Shown: positions 1-9,412, numbered from the stretch's first letter. The stretch is 64,000 nucleotides of DNA from Cacconaster sp045642485 (GCA_045642485.1 JAZUIV010000017.1:1-64000), one strand, 5' to 3'. The notes: generated from the sequence alone by a model not told the origin. Made by a program: numbers and translations.

Positions 1-108
1 TATGATATCAAGAGACCGATTGACGAATCCTACGAGAGGAAGTGCCGCAGGCGCATCATTCCGATGGAAAACCTGCCCAAGTGGAATTATCTTGTCAAAC
101 CGGCATAA
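1..108 (+). CDS. C-terminal end of an unidentified protein (partial)
   Basis: The first 105 bases read as an open frame from the window edge and end in TAA. The 35 visible residues are rich in Arg/Lys and end in PKWNYLVKPA. This is too little to name a family. The gene converges with the glycosyltransferase that ends at 145. Its G/C-ending codons resemble the right-hand capsule genes more than the AT-rich block that follows. Confidence 0.5.
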   Translation, partial: YDIKRPIDESYERKCRRRIIPMENLPKWNYLVKPA

Positions 109-144
109 ACTTTACCAACTTATTTTTTAATGTTTACTTAATTA

Positions 145-1152
145 TTAATCTGAAATGTCTCCGTGTCTTTTTTTCATTACTGGTATCATCATGACACTTG
201 GAATATACAATATGACGTACATTATTTTATTTCCACCACCTAAAAGACCTTGTTTTGACCATCCGAAACAAGGAAATTTATTATGAGCTTTCAATATGCT
301 TTTTTCAACGATATATAGAAACATTCGTCTGACTCTTTCCCTAAAAGGAAAATCAAACTCACCCCAGTGGTTCAAATAGTATAAATCTGTCCACAATAAG
401 CCTATCATTGAAGATGCGGGAGAGGACACCTTGTTTGTGTTGGTAATGGAATCTGTTGAATCTGTATAATAAACCTTAAGTTTATCATTGAGAAAAAACG
501 ATTTGTGATTTTTAGCTAATTTCCACCATATAATACTATCTGTGTAATTTGATACGCCCTCCGGTTCCGGAAAAAGATTCTCCTTTAACAGAATAGTCCT
601 GTTCATATTGGCATGTTCACAACAATATTCCGGTCTGAAACATATAGTCTGCGCCTCTTTTTTAGACAGTTTATTGATGTTTTCCGGAAATGGCTTGCCG
701 ACAAGATTCCCTTTCTCATCCTGACACAATCCCACTACCTCCCTGTAATCCTTTCTCTCACCCTCAGGTATTTGCATCCAGGCATTCACAAGTTTCTCAA
801 TTCCATCGGGCAGGTATTCGTCATCGGAGTCTATCATACTTAGATACTCGCCTCTTGCCTCACGTATGGCGGAATTTCTTCCCGTATGGCGCCCTATGCC
901 GTTGGAGCGTTTGATGAACATTACGGGAATAGTGGCCTCTTCCATAAACTGCTCCATAATGTCATCGAAACTTACGGATGAGCCGTTATCTACTACGATA
1001 TATTCCAAGTCCCTGAAAGTCTGGGCATCAACGGAACGCATACAGCGGAGAAGAATCTCGCGTCTGTTGTAGTTTGAGGTTATGACAGTGACAAGGGGCT
1101 TATGATTCTCCTGCCAATATTTGTTTCTCTTAATGAAAACGATATCTTCCAT
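145..1152 (-). CDS. Family 2 glycosyltransferase
   Basis: A GT-A fold glycosyltransferase that would add one sugar to the lipid-linked repeat unit at the cytoplasmic membrane face. The N-terminal TVITSNYNRREILLRC stretch (about residues 22-37) is the nucleotide-binding start of the GT2 fold, and DSDDE at about residues 108-112 is the metal-binding DxD region. At 335 aa it has a normal length. The weakly hydrophobic C-terminus (about 305-325) may touch the membrane. It lies 3 bp after the upstream glycosyltransferase, so they are probably cotranscribed. Donor and acceptor cannot be told from sequence. Confidence 0.88.
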   Translation of the reverse strand: MEDIVFIKRNKYWQENHKPLVTVITSNYNRREILLRCMRSVDAQTFRDLEYIVVDNGSSVSFDDIMEQFMEEATIPVMFIKRSNGIGRHTGRNSAIREARGEYLSMIDSDDEYLPDGIEKLVNAWMQIPEGERKDYREVVGLCQDEKGNLVGKPFPENINKLSKKEAQTICFRPEYCCEHANMNRTILLKENLFPEPEGVSNYTDSIIWWKLAKNHKSFFLNDKLKVYYTDSTDSITNTNKVSSPASSMIGLLWTDLYYLNHWGEFDFPFRERVRRMFLYIVEKSILKAHNKFPCFGWSKQGLLGGGNKIMYVILYIPSVMMIPVMKKRHGDISD

Positions 1153-1155
1153 AAT

Positions 1156-2271
1156 TTATATGATTTGAGCTATTTGTTCAAGAATATGTTTGTTGTCAAT
1201 TGTGCTGTTATTGTTTTTTGGGGGACTGTCAATACAGCCAGCAATTATTTCAGGGAACTTGTCAATTGTAGTTATTATTCCTTCCGAAGCTGAAGTGACC
1301 GATTCATTGGCACTCGGAAAATTATTGCAAACTACAGGAACACCCAATGCTTTCGCCTCATTTACAACCAGAGGGAAAGATTCAGACGAGGAAGTGCACG
1401 CGTAAAGACTGGACTTTGCCATATATGAGTATGGATTTTCTTTTTTACCAAGCAATATCACAGTGTCGCCAACATCGTTCTTGATGATTTCGTCCCTAAT
1501 ACGACATTCATCGCTACCGCTTCCTATTATGTACCATTTGAATGGCTTGCCTGTCAGACTCGTGACTTTTCTTGCTATGGATGGAATCTTAGAAAACTGC
1601 TTTACCGAATCCAGTCTGCCACAAGAAACAATTGTAAAGTCAGAGGTATCAAATCGCTTGTCATCATTTGGTTGCAGAGATTTCGCAACTATGTCTTCTA
1701 CGTTAATTATATTATGGATGGCTACAGTTTTGTTTTTATATTGAGGATAGATTTCACTGAATATGGTCTTAACGAATTCCGATACACAGACAACAGTATC
1801 TATTCTGTCATAATAGCGGGACTCATCTTTTCCGTTTGCATATCTTCGGTAGTCGCAATGAATCCAGTTAATACGTTTTTTTGCAGGCAGATAGCTTATG
1901 AACTGAGCCAGACTTTCATCGAACCCGATTACAGCATCATACTTGACACTATTTGTTTGTCGTCCTCCTATCTTGCAATAAAGTCTGAACATATCGATTC
2001 CAACAAACGAGAGAGCTTTACGCACTATCCACAGGAGATAGTTCAGCAATTTCGCTATGACTGTTGATTCTGTCATTCTGTGTGAAAGCCAGATGTTTTC
2101 AGGCAAAACGTTGCAATTAGGCAATTTACCCTTGAAATCACCTTCCCAAAAGCGGCAGAACAAATCCACCTTGACATCTATTTCCGGAATCTTTGTCAAG
2201 AGGGAATACAAACTGGCAACAGTACCACCCATCCCGTACGAGCCGACTACAATAAGGATTTTTTTGGACAT
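1156..2271 (-). CDS. Family 4 (GT-B) glycosyltransferase
   Basis: A GT-B fold enzyme of capsule synthesis. The glycine-rich N-terminal loop GSYGMGGTVASL (about residues 10-21) and the C-terminal SSSESFPLVVNEAKALGVPV block (near residue 300) are the acceptor-side loop and the E-x7-E-type donor site of family GT4. SCGRLDSVKQFS near residue 215 is the usual start of the second Rossmann domain. Length (371 aa) is typical. It starts 2 bp after the FemAB-like gene ends and is part of the same minus-strand run. Confidence 0.88.
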   Translation of the reverse strand: MSKKILIVVGSYGMGGTVASLYSLLTKIPEIDVKVDLFCRFWEGDFKGKLPNCNVLPENIWLSHRMTESTVIAKLLNYLLWIVRKALSFVGIDMFRLYCKIGGRQTNSVKYDAVIGFDESLAQFISYLPAKKRINWIHCDYRRYANGKDESRYYDRIDTVVCVSEFVKTIFSEIYPQYKNKTVAIHNIINVEDIVAKSLQPNDDKRFDTSDFTIVSCGRLDSVKQFSKIPSIARKVTSLTGKPFKWYIIGSGSDECRIRDEIIKNDVGDTVILLGKKENPYSYMAKSSLYACTSSSESFPLVVNEAKALGVPVVCNNFPSANESVTSASEGIITTIDKFPEIIAGCIDSPPKNNNSTIDNKHILEQIAQII

Positions 2272-2273
2272 GC

Positions 2274-3248
2274 TTAATATCTACGTTGCTTATTTAATAC
2301 AAATGTCCGAAAACTTAATAAAAAACTATATAAGTTCGATTTGGAGTATTCCCATTGACCATTATATGCTACAGGATACCCCCCAGAATAACTTTTTGAC
2401 AAATAAATATTATCCATATAATCAGCACTTGGCGGGATACGTCCATAATCAAATTTTCTATAATTCAAGTTTTTGTAAAAATTAAATACCTCTTCTTGAA
2501 TATGATATGCAGCACCTGTTTTCATTGCTTCATCTGAATTTGCCGCCCATATATCATATACCAAATCTTGATTCGTGTATTCTACTCTTGCAGAAATAAT
2601 ATTTCCACAACTGTTTTTTATGACAAATAGGTGATAGGGGCTATTGTGAGACAACAACTTTTCTACCTGATATGCTTTGGGATATGATTTCAAACCTTTA
2701 CGTTCAGACATACTCCTGAATAAACCTTCAAAAATTACGGCATAATCATGATTGGGTTCTTTTATAAACTCAAAAGTATTTCCAGATGCAATGCTTTTTT
2801 TTACTCCACGTACCCAGTTTCTATGAAATGTAAAATTTGATTGTAAATCAACCATCATTGTCAAAGGACATAGAGAAATGCCAGCAGGCCTTATAAAGCC
2901 AGATCTTCTTATTGCAACTTCAAAATCCGGTCTGTATTCATAAATATCTGAAAAAGAGATATAGGAATAGCCCGACTCTGTAAGAGCAGAAAAAAAGGAT
3001 TTAATTTCAGAAACTTGTACATTATTATTCAAACATAATCCCTCGATATGCAAATGCCTCCCTAAAAACCGATGATATGATGAATATCCTACACAAGCAA
3101 CGTTTGGGGTTTCATCAGAATTGACAAAATAAACAAGGTTTGCCTCATTCTGAGAATAAATAGCGTCAATCCAACATTCTGATTGTTCTGTGGGTATATT
3201 ATCGAATGAAGACACTATAATCCAATACTTTTCTTTCGTCACTTCCAT
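2274..3248 (-). CDS. FemAB-like GNAT-fold acyl/aminoacyl transferase
   Basis: 324 aa with the layout of FemAB/BioF2-like double-GNAT proteins found in polysaccharide loci. The second half has a GNAT-like core (SYPKAYQVEKLL, then YHLFVIKN and IISARVEY strands) and an end that resembles the acceptor-binding part of the family (GAAYHIQEEVFNFYKNLNYR, then FDYGR). It could attach an amino acid or acyl group to a sugar or lipid intermediate; this is inferred from family and place only. It overlaps the upstream gene by 10 bp. A run of six G near 2379 keeps the frame open. Confidence 0.6.
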   Translation of the reverse strand: MEVTKEKYWIIVSSFDNIPTEQSECWIDAIYSQNEANLVYFVNSDETPNVACVGYSSYHRFLGRHLHIEGLCLNNNVQVSEIKSFFSALTESGYSYISFSDIYEYRPDFEVAIRRSGFIRPAGISLCPLTMMVDLQSNFTFHRNWVRGVKKSIASGNTFEFIKEPNHDYAVIFEGLFRSMSERKGLKSYPKAYQVEKLLSHNSPYHLFVIKNSCGNIISARVEYTNQDLVYDIWAANSDEAMKTGAAYHIQEEVFNFYKNLNYRKFDYGRIPPSADYMDNIYLSKSYSGGYPVAYNGQWEYSKSNLYSFLLSFRTFVLNKQRRY

Positions 3249-4153
3249 AATCTTGATATTTTTTTGTAAGAAATTCTAATATTCTCAACTAATGGAGAAC
3301 AATACCATTTCCCAAGGGTCGGATACAGATATCCCAACCCGTCAACGACACATAAGCCTTCATAAAAATTGATAGTATGAAGTCCCAACGGATATCTCCT
3401 CCCTTGCGGTTTCAACTCAAAAATCACCTTTTCTCTGAGAGTTGATGCGTCAAATTCCATCACATTGGTCGATGCACCATAGCTGCCGACACAATTCTGC
3501 GCAGGCCTATACAGCTGTCCGTATGCCTCAAAGAAATTTCCTGCCGGTCGTGAGCAAGATCTTGATGTTTGGAACGGGGCTTCGCTTTGGGGCACAAACG
3601 GACCTTTAACCGACAAACTTTCGTAGCAATATGCATTCTCCTGATTTTCCGGATATTTTGTTGCCACCAAGAGGAATTTACCATTATTGAGCTTGTACAT
3701 CGTAGCGTCAGCCACGGCTTCGTTCAAGATACATATCGGCTCCATCAACTTATGCTCTATCTCATCATAACGGTAAATATTCAACTTTTCGGAGGCACCA
3801 TTCTCCGGATAGACGTATGTCACGCCATCTTCCCGAATAATTGCAGGATAGGACAAATGCGTCGGGAGCCTCAACAGCTCGTATCTTTGCTTCAGGCGTT
3901 TTGTGTTCCTGTCAATGACCAGTTCGACAATCAGCCCCGGGGGATTGTCAAACACGTACTCTTCTGCGAAAACGATTATTTCCTGAGATGTAACTTTGTA
4001 GATGAAAGGATCGGCAAAGAACCTGTCCTTGTATGGATGTTTCATCCACTGTATTGGCCTGAGCCTTTTTTCAGACACAAGCTCTTCGGGAGTCATATCG
4101 CAGAACCCGATATTCCAATTGGAACCGTTTTGAATATTTTTCAGTAAACCCAT
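3239..4153 (-). CDS. GINT1 N-terminal-like (five-bladed propeller-type) protein of the capsule locus
   Basis: 304 aa resembling the N-terminal domain of glucosamine inositolphosphorylceramide transferase 1, a propeller-like fold related to GH43 that occurs beside glycosyltransferases and formyltransferases in bacterial polysaccharide loci. Recognisable pieces are HPYKDRFFADPFIY (about residues 39-52), IIVFAEEY, LSYPAIIREDGVTYVYPE and VADATMYKLNNGKFLLVAT. It may bind or modify a sugar intermediate; the biochemical role is not established. It overlaps the next gene by 10 bp and starts 3 bp after the GNAT gene, so it is translated within the operon. Confidence 0.6.
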   Translation of the reverse strand: MGLLKNIQNGSNWNIGFCDMTPEELVSEKRLRPIQWMKHPYKDRFFADPFIYKVTSQEIIVFAEEYVFDNPPGLIVELVIDRNTKRLKQRYELLRLPTHLSYPAIIREDGVTYVYPENGASEKLNIYRYDEIEHKLMEPICILNEAVADATMYKLNNGKFLLVATKYPENQENAYCYESLSVKGPFVPQSEAPFQTSRSCSRPAGNFFEAYGQLYRPAQNCVGSYGASTNVMEFDASTLREKVIFELKPQGRRYPLGLHTINFYEGLCVVDGLGYLYPTLGKWYCSPLVENIRISYKKISRLWK

Positions 4154-4156
4154 AAT

Positions 4157-4771
4157 CTATTTCGCCGGCATTTTGTCGAATTTCTCCTTGTCGAGAGTAT
4201 TCACCTTAATCCCGAATATATAACCGTTATAAAACGTTCCAACCTCCTTGAAACCGCTTTTCAGTTGCACCTTCATTGCCGGTATGTTTCCGTCCAGAAC
4301 CATTGCGAGAACCTTTCGCTTGCCAAGTTCGTAGAGTTTGCGGATACGCCAGAAGTTCATCTTGCCGTGGATTCCCCGGCCTCTTGCACAATAGTCGCAG
4401 AAGGAATCTTCGAGCAGACCTTCATCCGGATTCATTTTGATGTACTTCGTGTCCACGGAAAGCCCGAGTTTGTCAAGTGATATCCAAGTGGAGTATATCA
4501 GTTTACCGTCCTCGATTATTCCGTAGCACTTATAATTGGGGTCTTGCAGACGAGCCTTGTTGAATGCCAGTTTCTTTTCGTTGAACGTATCTGGATTCCC
4601 TTTCAGAAAATCCTCGTATGTCAATTCCTTTACAGGAAGGTCAAAACCTTCGAGTTGACTATTTACCTCGTCTATATCAATAACAAGACGGAGGTAATGA
4701 ATTTTACCAACAGATATTTTGAAGATGCGGTGAAGAATGTAGTTTTTATAGTCTTTAAAATGATATTTCAT
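4157..4771 (-). CDS. GNAT family N-acetyltransferase
   Basis: 204 aa with a GNAT-like second half: GLLEDSFCDYCARGRGIHGK (about residues 118-137) resembles the pyrophosphate-binding A motif region, and GNIPAMKVQLKSGFKEVG is the typical last helix-strand of the fold. It probably acetylates an amino sugar intermediate. It lies between the broken acetyltransferase and the GINT1-like gene. If the acetyltransferase frame is restored, the gap between them falls from 136 to 23 bp. Confidence 0.65.
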   Translation of the reverse strand: MKYHFKDYKNYILHRIFKISVGKIHYLRLVIDIDEVNSQLEGFDLPVKELTYEDFLKGNPDTFNEKKLAFNKARLQDPNYKCYGIIEDGKLIYSTWISLDKLGLSVDTKYIKMNPDEGLLEDSFCDYCARGRGIHGKMNFWRIRKLYELGKRKVLAMVLDGNIPAMKVQLKSGFKEVGTFYNGYIFGIKVNTLDKEKFDKMPAK

Positions 4772-4794
4772 AATATATACGGATTATCTCGTTT

Positions 4795-5438
4795 CTATTT
4801 ATGATATGATACAACTATCTTTTCCAACTCAGTCCTATCCATTCTTTCATTTATCGGATATAACATTTCTTCGTGTTCTATTATTTCATCTACTGTCCAA
4901 CGAAATTTTATGACCTTAGCAGGGATACCCCCCCCACTGAATATGCTGGAATTGAACGAGTTACAACGCTTCCCGCTGCAATAATTGCTCCCCGGCCAAT
5001 ATGTACGCCCTTAAGGATAGTTACATTACTTCCAAACCAGACATCCTCGTCAATAACCACATCCTTGTCATACTTTGAGATATCGACTCCTTGTTTTTCC
5101 AAATCTATTTTACGATTATCTGCTATAAATTTACCTTTTATATCAGCAGGATGATCACCAGTCATAATAGTCAAATTTGGACCACTGAAAGAGCGTTTAC
5201 CTATATAGACGTGAGCACGTGTTGCAAAAATTGTAGAACCAGAACCGATGCTTACACCTTCTCCAATATGAATATACTTAACACCGGGAGTATATTCATT
5301 TGTTCCGCTAATTCTAAAAGGGTATCCCAATGTAGATCCTTTTCCGAATGACGCAAAAGAACCGACAGTCTGCTTTGTAATTTGTTGGATGTAAAAGCTT
5401 CTGAGCTTGGATATAATAAAGTATAATACTTTTGTCAT
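4795..5438 (-). pseudogene. Hexapeptide (LbH) O-acetyltransferase, frameshifted at a poly-G tract
   Basis: The open frame gives a left-handed beta-helix acetyltransferase of 176 aa: hexapeptide repeats (for example IGEGVSIGSGSTI, VWFGSNVTILKGVHIGRGA) and IIAAGSVVTRSIPAYSVGG at the end. The frame then breaks in a run of eight G (plus-strand C at 4928-4935) and stops at 4908. In the neighbouring frame the family's usual tail follows at once (GIPAKVIKFRWTVDEIIEHE) and runs to a stop at 4795, just before the GNAT gene. The full protein would be about 214 aa. The shift could be phase variation, a fixed mutation or a base-calling error. It overlaps wzx by 4 bp (ATGA). Confidence 0.78.
4928..4935. 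repeat. Mononucleotide tract, 8 C (8 G on the coding strand)
   Basis: The tract lies within the coding frame of the hexapeptide acetyltransferase. Adding one G, or removing two, joins the beta-helix body to its normal C-terminus. Confidence 0.85.
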
Positions 5439-6967
5439 TTTTTAAATTTAGTTATTATAGGGTTAGCATAAGATTTAATCATCATCTTCTCCTTTCTATT
5501 CAACCCAAGAAAATATATAAAGAAGGTCGAAAATATAACACTTACAAGACATACCACAAACAGTGTCAATATATTAACAGGTAGGTAATGGTAAGTGATA
5601 TATGCTGGGATTGCCGCCAGAATTGAGACCAAACCCGGTTTGAAGAACACCTCTGTGAAATACTCTCTCAACGACAATTGAATCAAAGGACGTATAATAA
5701 ACAACATTACTATTTGAGCAGCAAATGTCACAATCAACTGAACTACGAAAACTATTTCCGGTTTTGCTCCGGCTTTGAGCGTCAAATATGAGATCGGCAA
5801 CATTAGAAGCATAACTGCACCTCTCCATGTTTGAAATTTCTTTATCTTACCCGTTGCCAAATTTGCAGTATGCAATGGTTGAATCCAAGATGACACCAAC
5901 ATAGTAAGCATTGTAATTCGCATAAATTCTATTGTATGCTCCGGAATATCACCTAGCCATAACGTCAATACTTGCTTTGCTTCCAATGTAAGTGGAAGAG
6001 CGATGACGAAGAAAAGAAAATACGAAAATTTTGAACTGGTTATTATAAGTTTCTGCATTCGTCTCAATTCACCGACAGCATAACTCTTGGTTATTTGAGG
6101 AATTACAGCCAACTGAAAGTTAGATATAAAACTTTGAACGACACCTTGAACTTGTACTGCAATACCTCTAGCGGCATTCACGACAGGTCCAAAGAATATA
6201 TTCAGGAATAAGTTTAGTATTGGGGTACACGCTATCGATGCCATATTTCCGAACAAATTCCAAAAAGCAAATTGGAACATTTCCTTAATTTGCGCTTTAT
6301 CTACAATATGTGCAAACTTCGATTCGGGGAAATTTCTATGACAATAGACATTATAAATCACCCTATCCATTACTTGAATTGCGAATAACAAGAATGCATA
6401 GAAAATTAATTTATCTTGAGGAAAGTATTTTACAGCATATACCACTCCAAGTTTTAATGTAGAATCCAGTAAAGCAATAACCGCAAATGCCCCCATCTTT
6501 TCATGGGCAATAATATCAGCATCGTATGGGACACATATCACTCCAATTGCACAAGTTGCTATTGACAATTGCAACACCCAGAAGCAGGCGTTCATTCGCT
6601 CTGGTGGAATTTCCATTTTGTTGTACATCAGCCACAAGCCGACTACTTCACAAAGTACAACTATAAGCACTGCCAGTATCGTATGGACAATCACGCAGGT
6701 TGAGAACGTCTTCTTCAATCCTTCTAAATCACCCTTGCCTACGCCAAATGCAATATAACGGTTCGTTGCGTTACCCATTGCTGACCTGATGAAGATGAAC
6801 ATTGTGGTAACGCTACCAACTACATTATAAAGTCCATAGTCCGTAAATCCAAGAGCTTGTAATATTACCCTGGCTGTAAAAAGGGAAATCAGCAGACTAT
6901 AGAACATCCTCAAGTACAGTAAGAGGGTGTTCTTTGCTATTCGTTTATTATCTGATAATTCTGGCAT
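5435..6967 (-). CDS. Wzx-type polysaccharide flippase
   Basis: 510 aa polytopic membrane protein of the MATE/MVF polysaccharide-transport family, which flips lipid-linked repeat units across the inner membrane. About 12-14 hydrophobic segments are visible, the first near residues 15-60 (RVILQALGFTDYGLYNVVGS is the characteristic first-loop motif) and a conserved-type GIAVQVQGVVQSFISNFQLA stretch in mid protein. The length is normal. It is translationally coupled to the acetyltransferase gene (4 bp overlap). No Wzy polymerase gene is visible in this window. Confidence 0.92.
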   Translation of the reverse strand: MPELSDNKRIAKNTLLLYLRMFYSLLISLFTARVILQALGFTDYGLYNVVGSVTTMFIFIRSAMGNATNRYIAFGVGKGDLEGLKKTFSTCVIVHTILAVLIVVLCEVVGLWLMYNKMEIPPERMNACFWVLQLSIATCAIGVICVPYDADIIAHEKMGAFAVIALLDSTLKLGVVYAVKYFPQDKLIFYAFLLFAIQVMDRVIYNVYCHRNFPESKFAHIVDKAQIKEMFQFAFWNLFGNMASIACTPILNLFLNIFFGPVVNAARGIAVQVQGVVQSFISNFQLAVIPQITKSYAVGELRRMQKLIITSSKFSYFLFFVIALPLTLEAKQVLTLWLGDIPEHTIEFMRITMLTMLVSSWIQPLHTANLATGKIKKFQTWRGAVMLLMLPISYLTLKAGAKPEIVFVVQLIVTFAAQIVMLFIIRPLIQLSLREYFTEVFFKPGLVSILAAIPAYITYHYLPVNILTLFVVCLVSVIFSTFFIYFLGLNRKEKMMIKSYANPIITKFKK

Positions 6968-6975
6968 TTATTATC

Positions 6976-7996
6976 TTAACTTAATCGTAACAAACCTAAT
7001 ATTTTATTCGCGCCCCTAACAACTGGCATTAACATAAAAGCAGTGTGACAGGAACCATTAACGAAAAGTCTATCAATATACCGGGAAACGACAGAACCAC
7101 CACGGAAAGAGAGAATATGGAGAGGTCCCAAACCTAATTCATTGCGAACTTTATTTACTTTTTCACGTATCGGAATATTCATTTGATTAATCATTTCCAA
7201 TATCCCATATAATGAGATTGCTGAGAAGTGCAATCTTTTTGATATGTCCGTTTCTTGTATATGGTTCAACTCTACATATTTCATTTCATACATATACTGC
7301 TTTTTGAATATATATAGTCTCTCTTCATAAGAAAGTCTATTTGCATTTGTTGCACTTGTTTCGTTATCCTTGTTATAATTGTACCCCACTTCGGAGGATA
7401 ATGCATATTTGTTGATTCTCAGAATATATTCCACCGTAAAAAGCCAATCTTCCGCCAGCCTGACAGTCTCATCAAATCGTATTGGACTGTTTCCTGCAAC
7501 GCTTTCAATAATTTCACGTTTGAACACTTTGCCCCATACATATCCGTTGAACATATCAAATAGAGAAGTATTGTCTGAACTTACGCAATCCTGATATTCA
7601 CGCATTATACCTGCTGCTTTTCCATTTTTAAAATATGTTCCTGAACAATAAGCAAACTGTACTGATGAATCCATCATAATAGGAGCGATCAAATGTTCAA
7701 TGAATGTGTTTGAAATAAAATCATCAGCATCAACAAAGGTTATCCATTCTCCTTTTGCATTTTTTAAGCCTAAATTTCTGGCTGAACTTACGCCACCATT
7801 CTCTTTATGGAACACGCGAATTCTCTCATCGTTCCTTGCATATTCATCACAAATATACCCCCCCCCCATCTGGGGTGCCATCATCGACCAAAAGCAGTTC
7901 CCAATCAGTAAAAGACTGGTTAATAACACTATCAATGCAGCGAGTGATATATTTCTCCACCTTATATACAGGCACAATTATAGATAAAAATGGCAT
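6976..7996 (-). pseudogene. Family 2 glycosyltransferase, frameshifted at a poly-G tract
   Basis: The true start is the ATG at 7996 (MPFLSIIVPVYKVEKYI), a textbook GT2 N-terminus followed by LLLVDDGTPDGG. A run of ten G (plus-strand C at 7858-7867) then shifts the frame. The rest of the enzyme (YICDEYARNDERIRVFHKEN, GWITFVDADDFI with the DxD, and more) continues one frame away to 6976. Nine G would restore an open frame of about 340 aa. The long open frame that starts at 7977 reads a meaningless hydrophobic N-terminus, so it is not the real protein. Same ambiguity as at 4928: phase variation, decay or base-calling error. Confidence 0.85.
7858..7867. repeat. Mononucleotide tract, 10 C (10 G on the coding strand)
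   Basis: It lies about 43 codons into the glycosyltransferase coding sequence, exactly at the frame break, in the DGTPDGG loop of the GT2 fold. Confidence 0.9.
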
Positions 7997-8034
7997 AATC
8001 AATTTTTTATATTTATTACTTCTCTATTCCAGCA

Positions 8035-8120
8035 GTCTCTGCGACCAACGGGAGCAGTGGCGGTCTCTCCATAGCCCCCGAAGAGCACTCTATCGCGAAG
8101 CGATTGAGTGCGTGGGGCTA
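8035..8120. repeat. Island structured repeat, copy E1
   Basis: About 90 bp element 3' of the 8121-9375 gene pair. On the minus strand a long stem forms first (TAGCCCC...GGGGCTA, with GCACTC/GAGTGC and ATCGC-TTC-GCGAT inside). A second motif follows, with GACCGCC near one end and CTGC...GCAG. The other copies keep the pairing but not the bases. Confidence 0.8.
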
Positions 8121-8474
8121 TTATCGTCCCGTCCACTTATATCCTTTCACACGCCCATTATGAATTTCAAACTGCCGCTCATCTTCATCCAAAACAATCT
8201 TGAGCAATCGGCCTGCTGCTTTTCCTGCCTCTCTATGGGCATAATCGTGATTACGATGCATTACATTCCGATAATAATCATACAGTACCTGAACAGGCGT
8301 TGTATTCCAATCATTATTTACTCCTCCGAGGAAATCACGAGCGTAAAACACTTCGTGCTTCCTCTCCGAATTACACCAAGCGTAAACTGCACCTTGTAGA
8401 TACACTTTAATTTTGTCAATATCTTCTTGAGATACTCCGTGAACGCCTATTAATCTTTCAGTTGTAGTGAACAT
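8121..8474 (-). CDS. Small conserved protein of unknown function (117 aa)
   Basis: Not recognised. It is a charged, soluble protein with a His/Tyr-rich middle (NHDYAHREAGKAAGRLLKIV) and no signal peptide. It starts 1 bp after the 299 aa gene ends, so the two form a unit. A decayed copy of the same gene lies at 17873-18146, so it is a recurring island gene. A small partner or regulator of the upstream protein is plausible; no function can be assigned. Confidence 0.7.
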   Translation of the reverse strand: MFTTTERLIGVHGVSQEDIDKIKVYLQGAVYAWCNSERKHEVFYARDFLGGVNNDWNTTPVQVLYDYYRNVMHRNHDYAHREAGKAAGRLLKIVLDEDERQFEIHNGRVKGYKWTGR

Positions 8475-8475
8475 A

Positions 8476-9375
8476 CTAAATATTTTCCCTCAGGAATTTC
8501 CTTTGATTAAATAACAATCGATATATTCCATGAATACGGTCTATAGCAATAATCTGATTTTGAGTGTTCTTGCCTAAATAAAAATCGAAACAAACATTTT
8601 GCATTGAAGCAATATCCGCATCGCTATATTTCGTCTTCAGGAAACCAGTTGGATCTGTCCTAAGGTCCTGTATGAATCTTTCGAGATGACTTCTTATATC
8701 TCCATATTTCAATGTAGCTTCAACTGGAGTACCAGCAGCAGTCACACCGAAGCCTGGGCCCACAAAAGAACTACCATCGTTAAGTTCCACAATGGTGTTT
8801 ATATGTGCCTTCCTCAAATGCCCTATGTCTGAAGAATTAAAATTTACTTCTGGTTGACAATTTACTTTCCAACTTTCAAGCAATGAAGGCCAATTATCGT
8901 AAAGCGTTTGGATAAGGTCTTTGTCTGACCATGCTCCATGCTGTTTGATATCAATCATGTAGAAGTCATCCTCAGTAACATACGCAAAGAGAACCGGTCC
9001 TGTACGTTTTATGAAGCCATCAGCCTCAATTGTATCACCAAGATGAAAATGATGTATTGACCAAGAATATAGCATATAATCTTCTGAGGAAAGATTATTC
9101 ACGCTTTTACTCTGATGAGGAAAGAGACTTTTACCATTAAAAATTTTGTCTTCAAGAAGCGCTAAACCATTTTGAAGATTATCTGGGCAAGTGAAGTTTG
9201 TAGGTTTGTGAATGGCTCTTGCTTTCTTTTGGATTGTTCGAAGGGAAACCGTAAAGTACTTAAAAGGTATATCTTCATCCGGAATGTTGGCCGTATTGAA
9301 GCCTACTGACTCTAGTTCCTCACGCCATATTCTTTCAAAATCGTGTATAAGTGATTCAGAAATTGTTACATTCAT
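8476..9375 (-). CDS. Unknown island protein (299 aa) with an HHFHLG motif
   Basis: No family could be named. A short stretch IHHFHLGD (about residues 107-114) precedes FAYVTEDDFYMIDIKQHGAW, which alternates like beta strands and has conserved-looking His and Asp residues. There is no signal peptide or membrane segment. It is the first gene of a two-gene unit. Its upstream region (9376-9484) holds GTTAAC repeats that may be an operator. The island context suggests a toxin or defence role, but this is only inference. Confidence 0.65.
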   Translation of the reverse strand: MNVTISESLIHDFERIWREELESVGFNTANIPDEDIPFKYFTVSLRTIQKKARAIHKPTNFTCPDNLQNGLALLEDKIFNGKSLFPHQSKSVNNLSSEDYMLYSWSIHHFHLGDTIEADGFIKRTGPVLFAYVTEDDFYMIDIKQHGAWSDKDLIQTLYDNWPSLLESWKVNCQPEVNFNSSDIGHLRKAHINTIVELNDGSSFVGPGFGVTAAGTPVEATLKYGDIRSHLERFIQDLRTDPTGFLKTKYSDADIASMQNVCFDFYLGKNTQNQIIAIDRIHGIYRLLFNQRKFLRENI

Positions 9376-9412
9376 ATATCCCGTAGAGATAATTATGTGA
9401 GAAGTATATAAT

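Noticed and set aside
6976..7977. A complete 333 aa glycosyltransferase with an N-terminal membrane segment
   Set aside because: The hydrophobic lead is the wrong-frame reading of a normal GT2 N-terminus upstream of a ten-G tract; the true start is at 7996.
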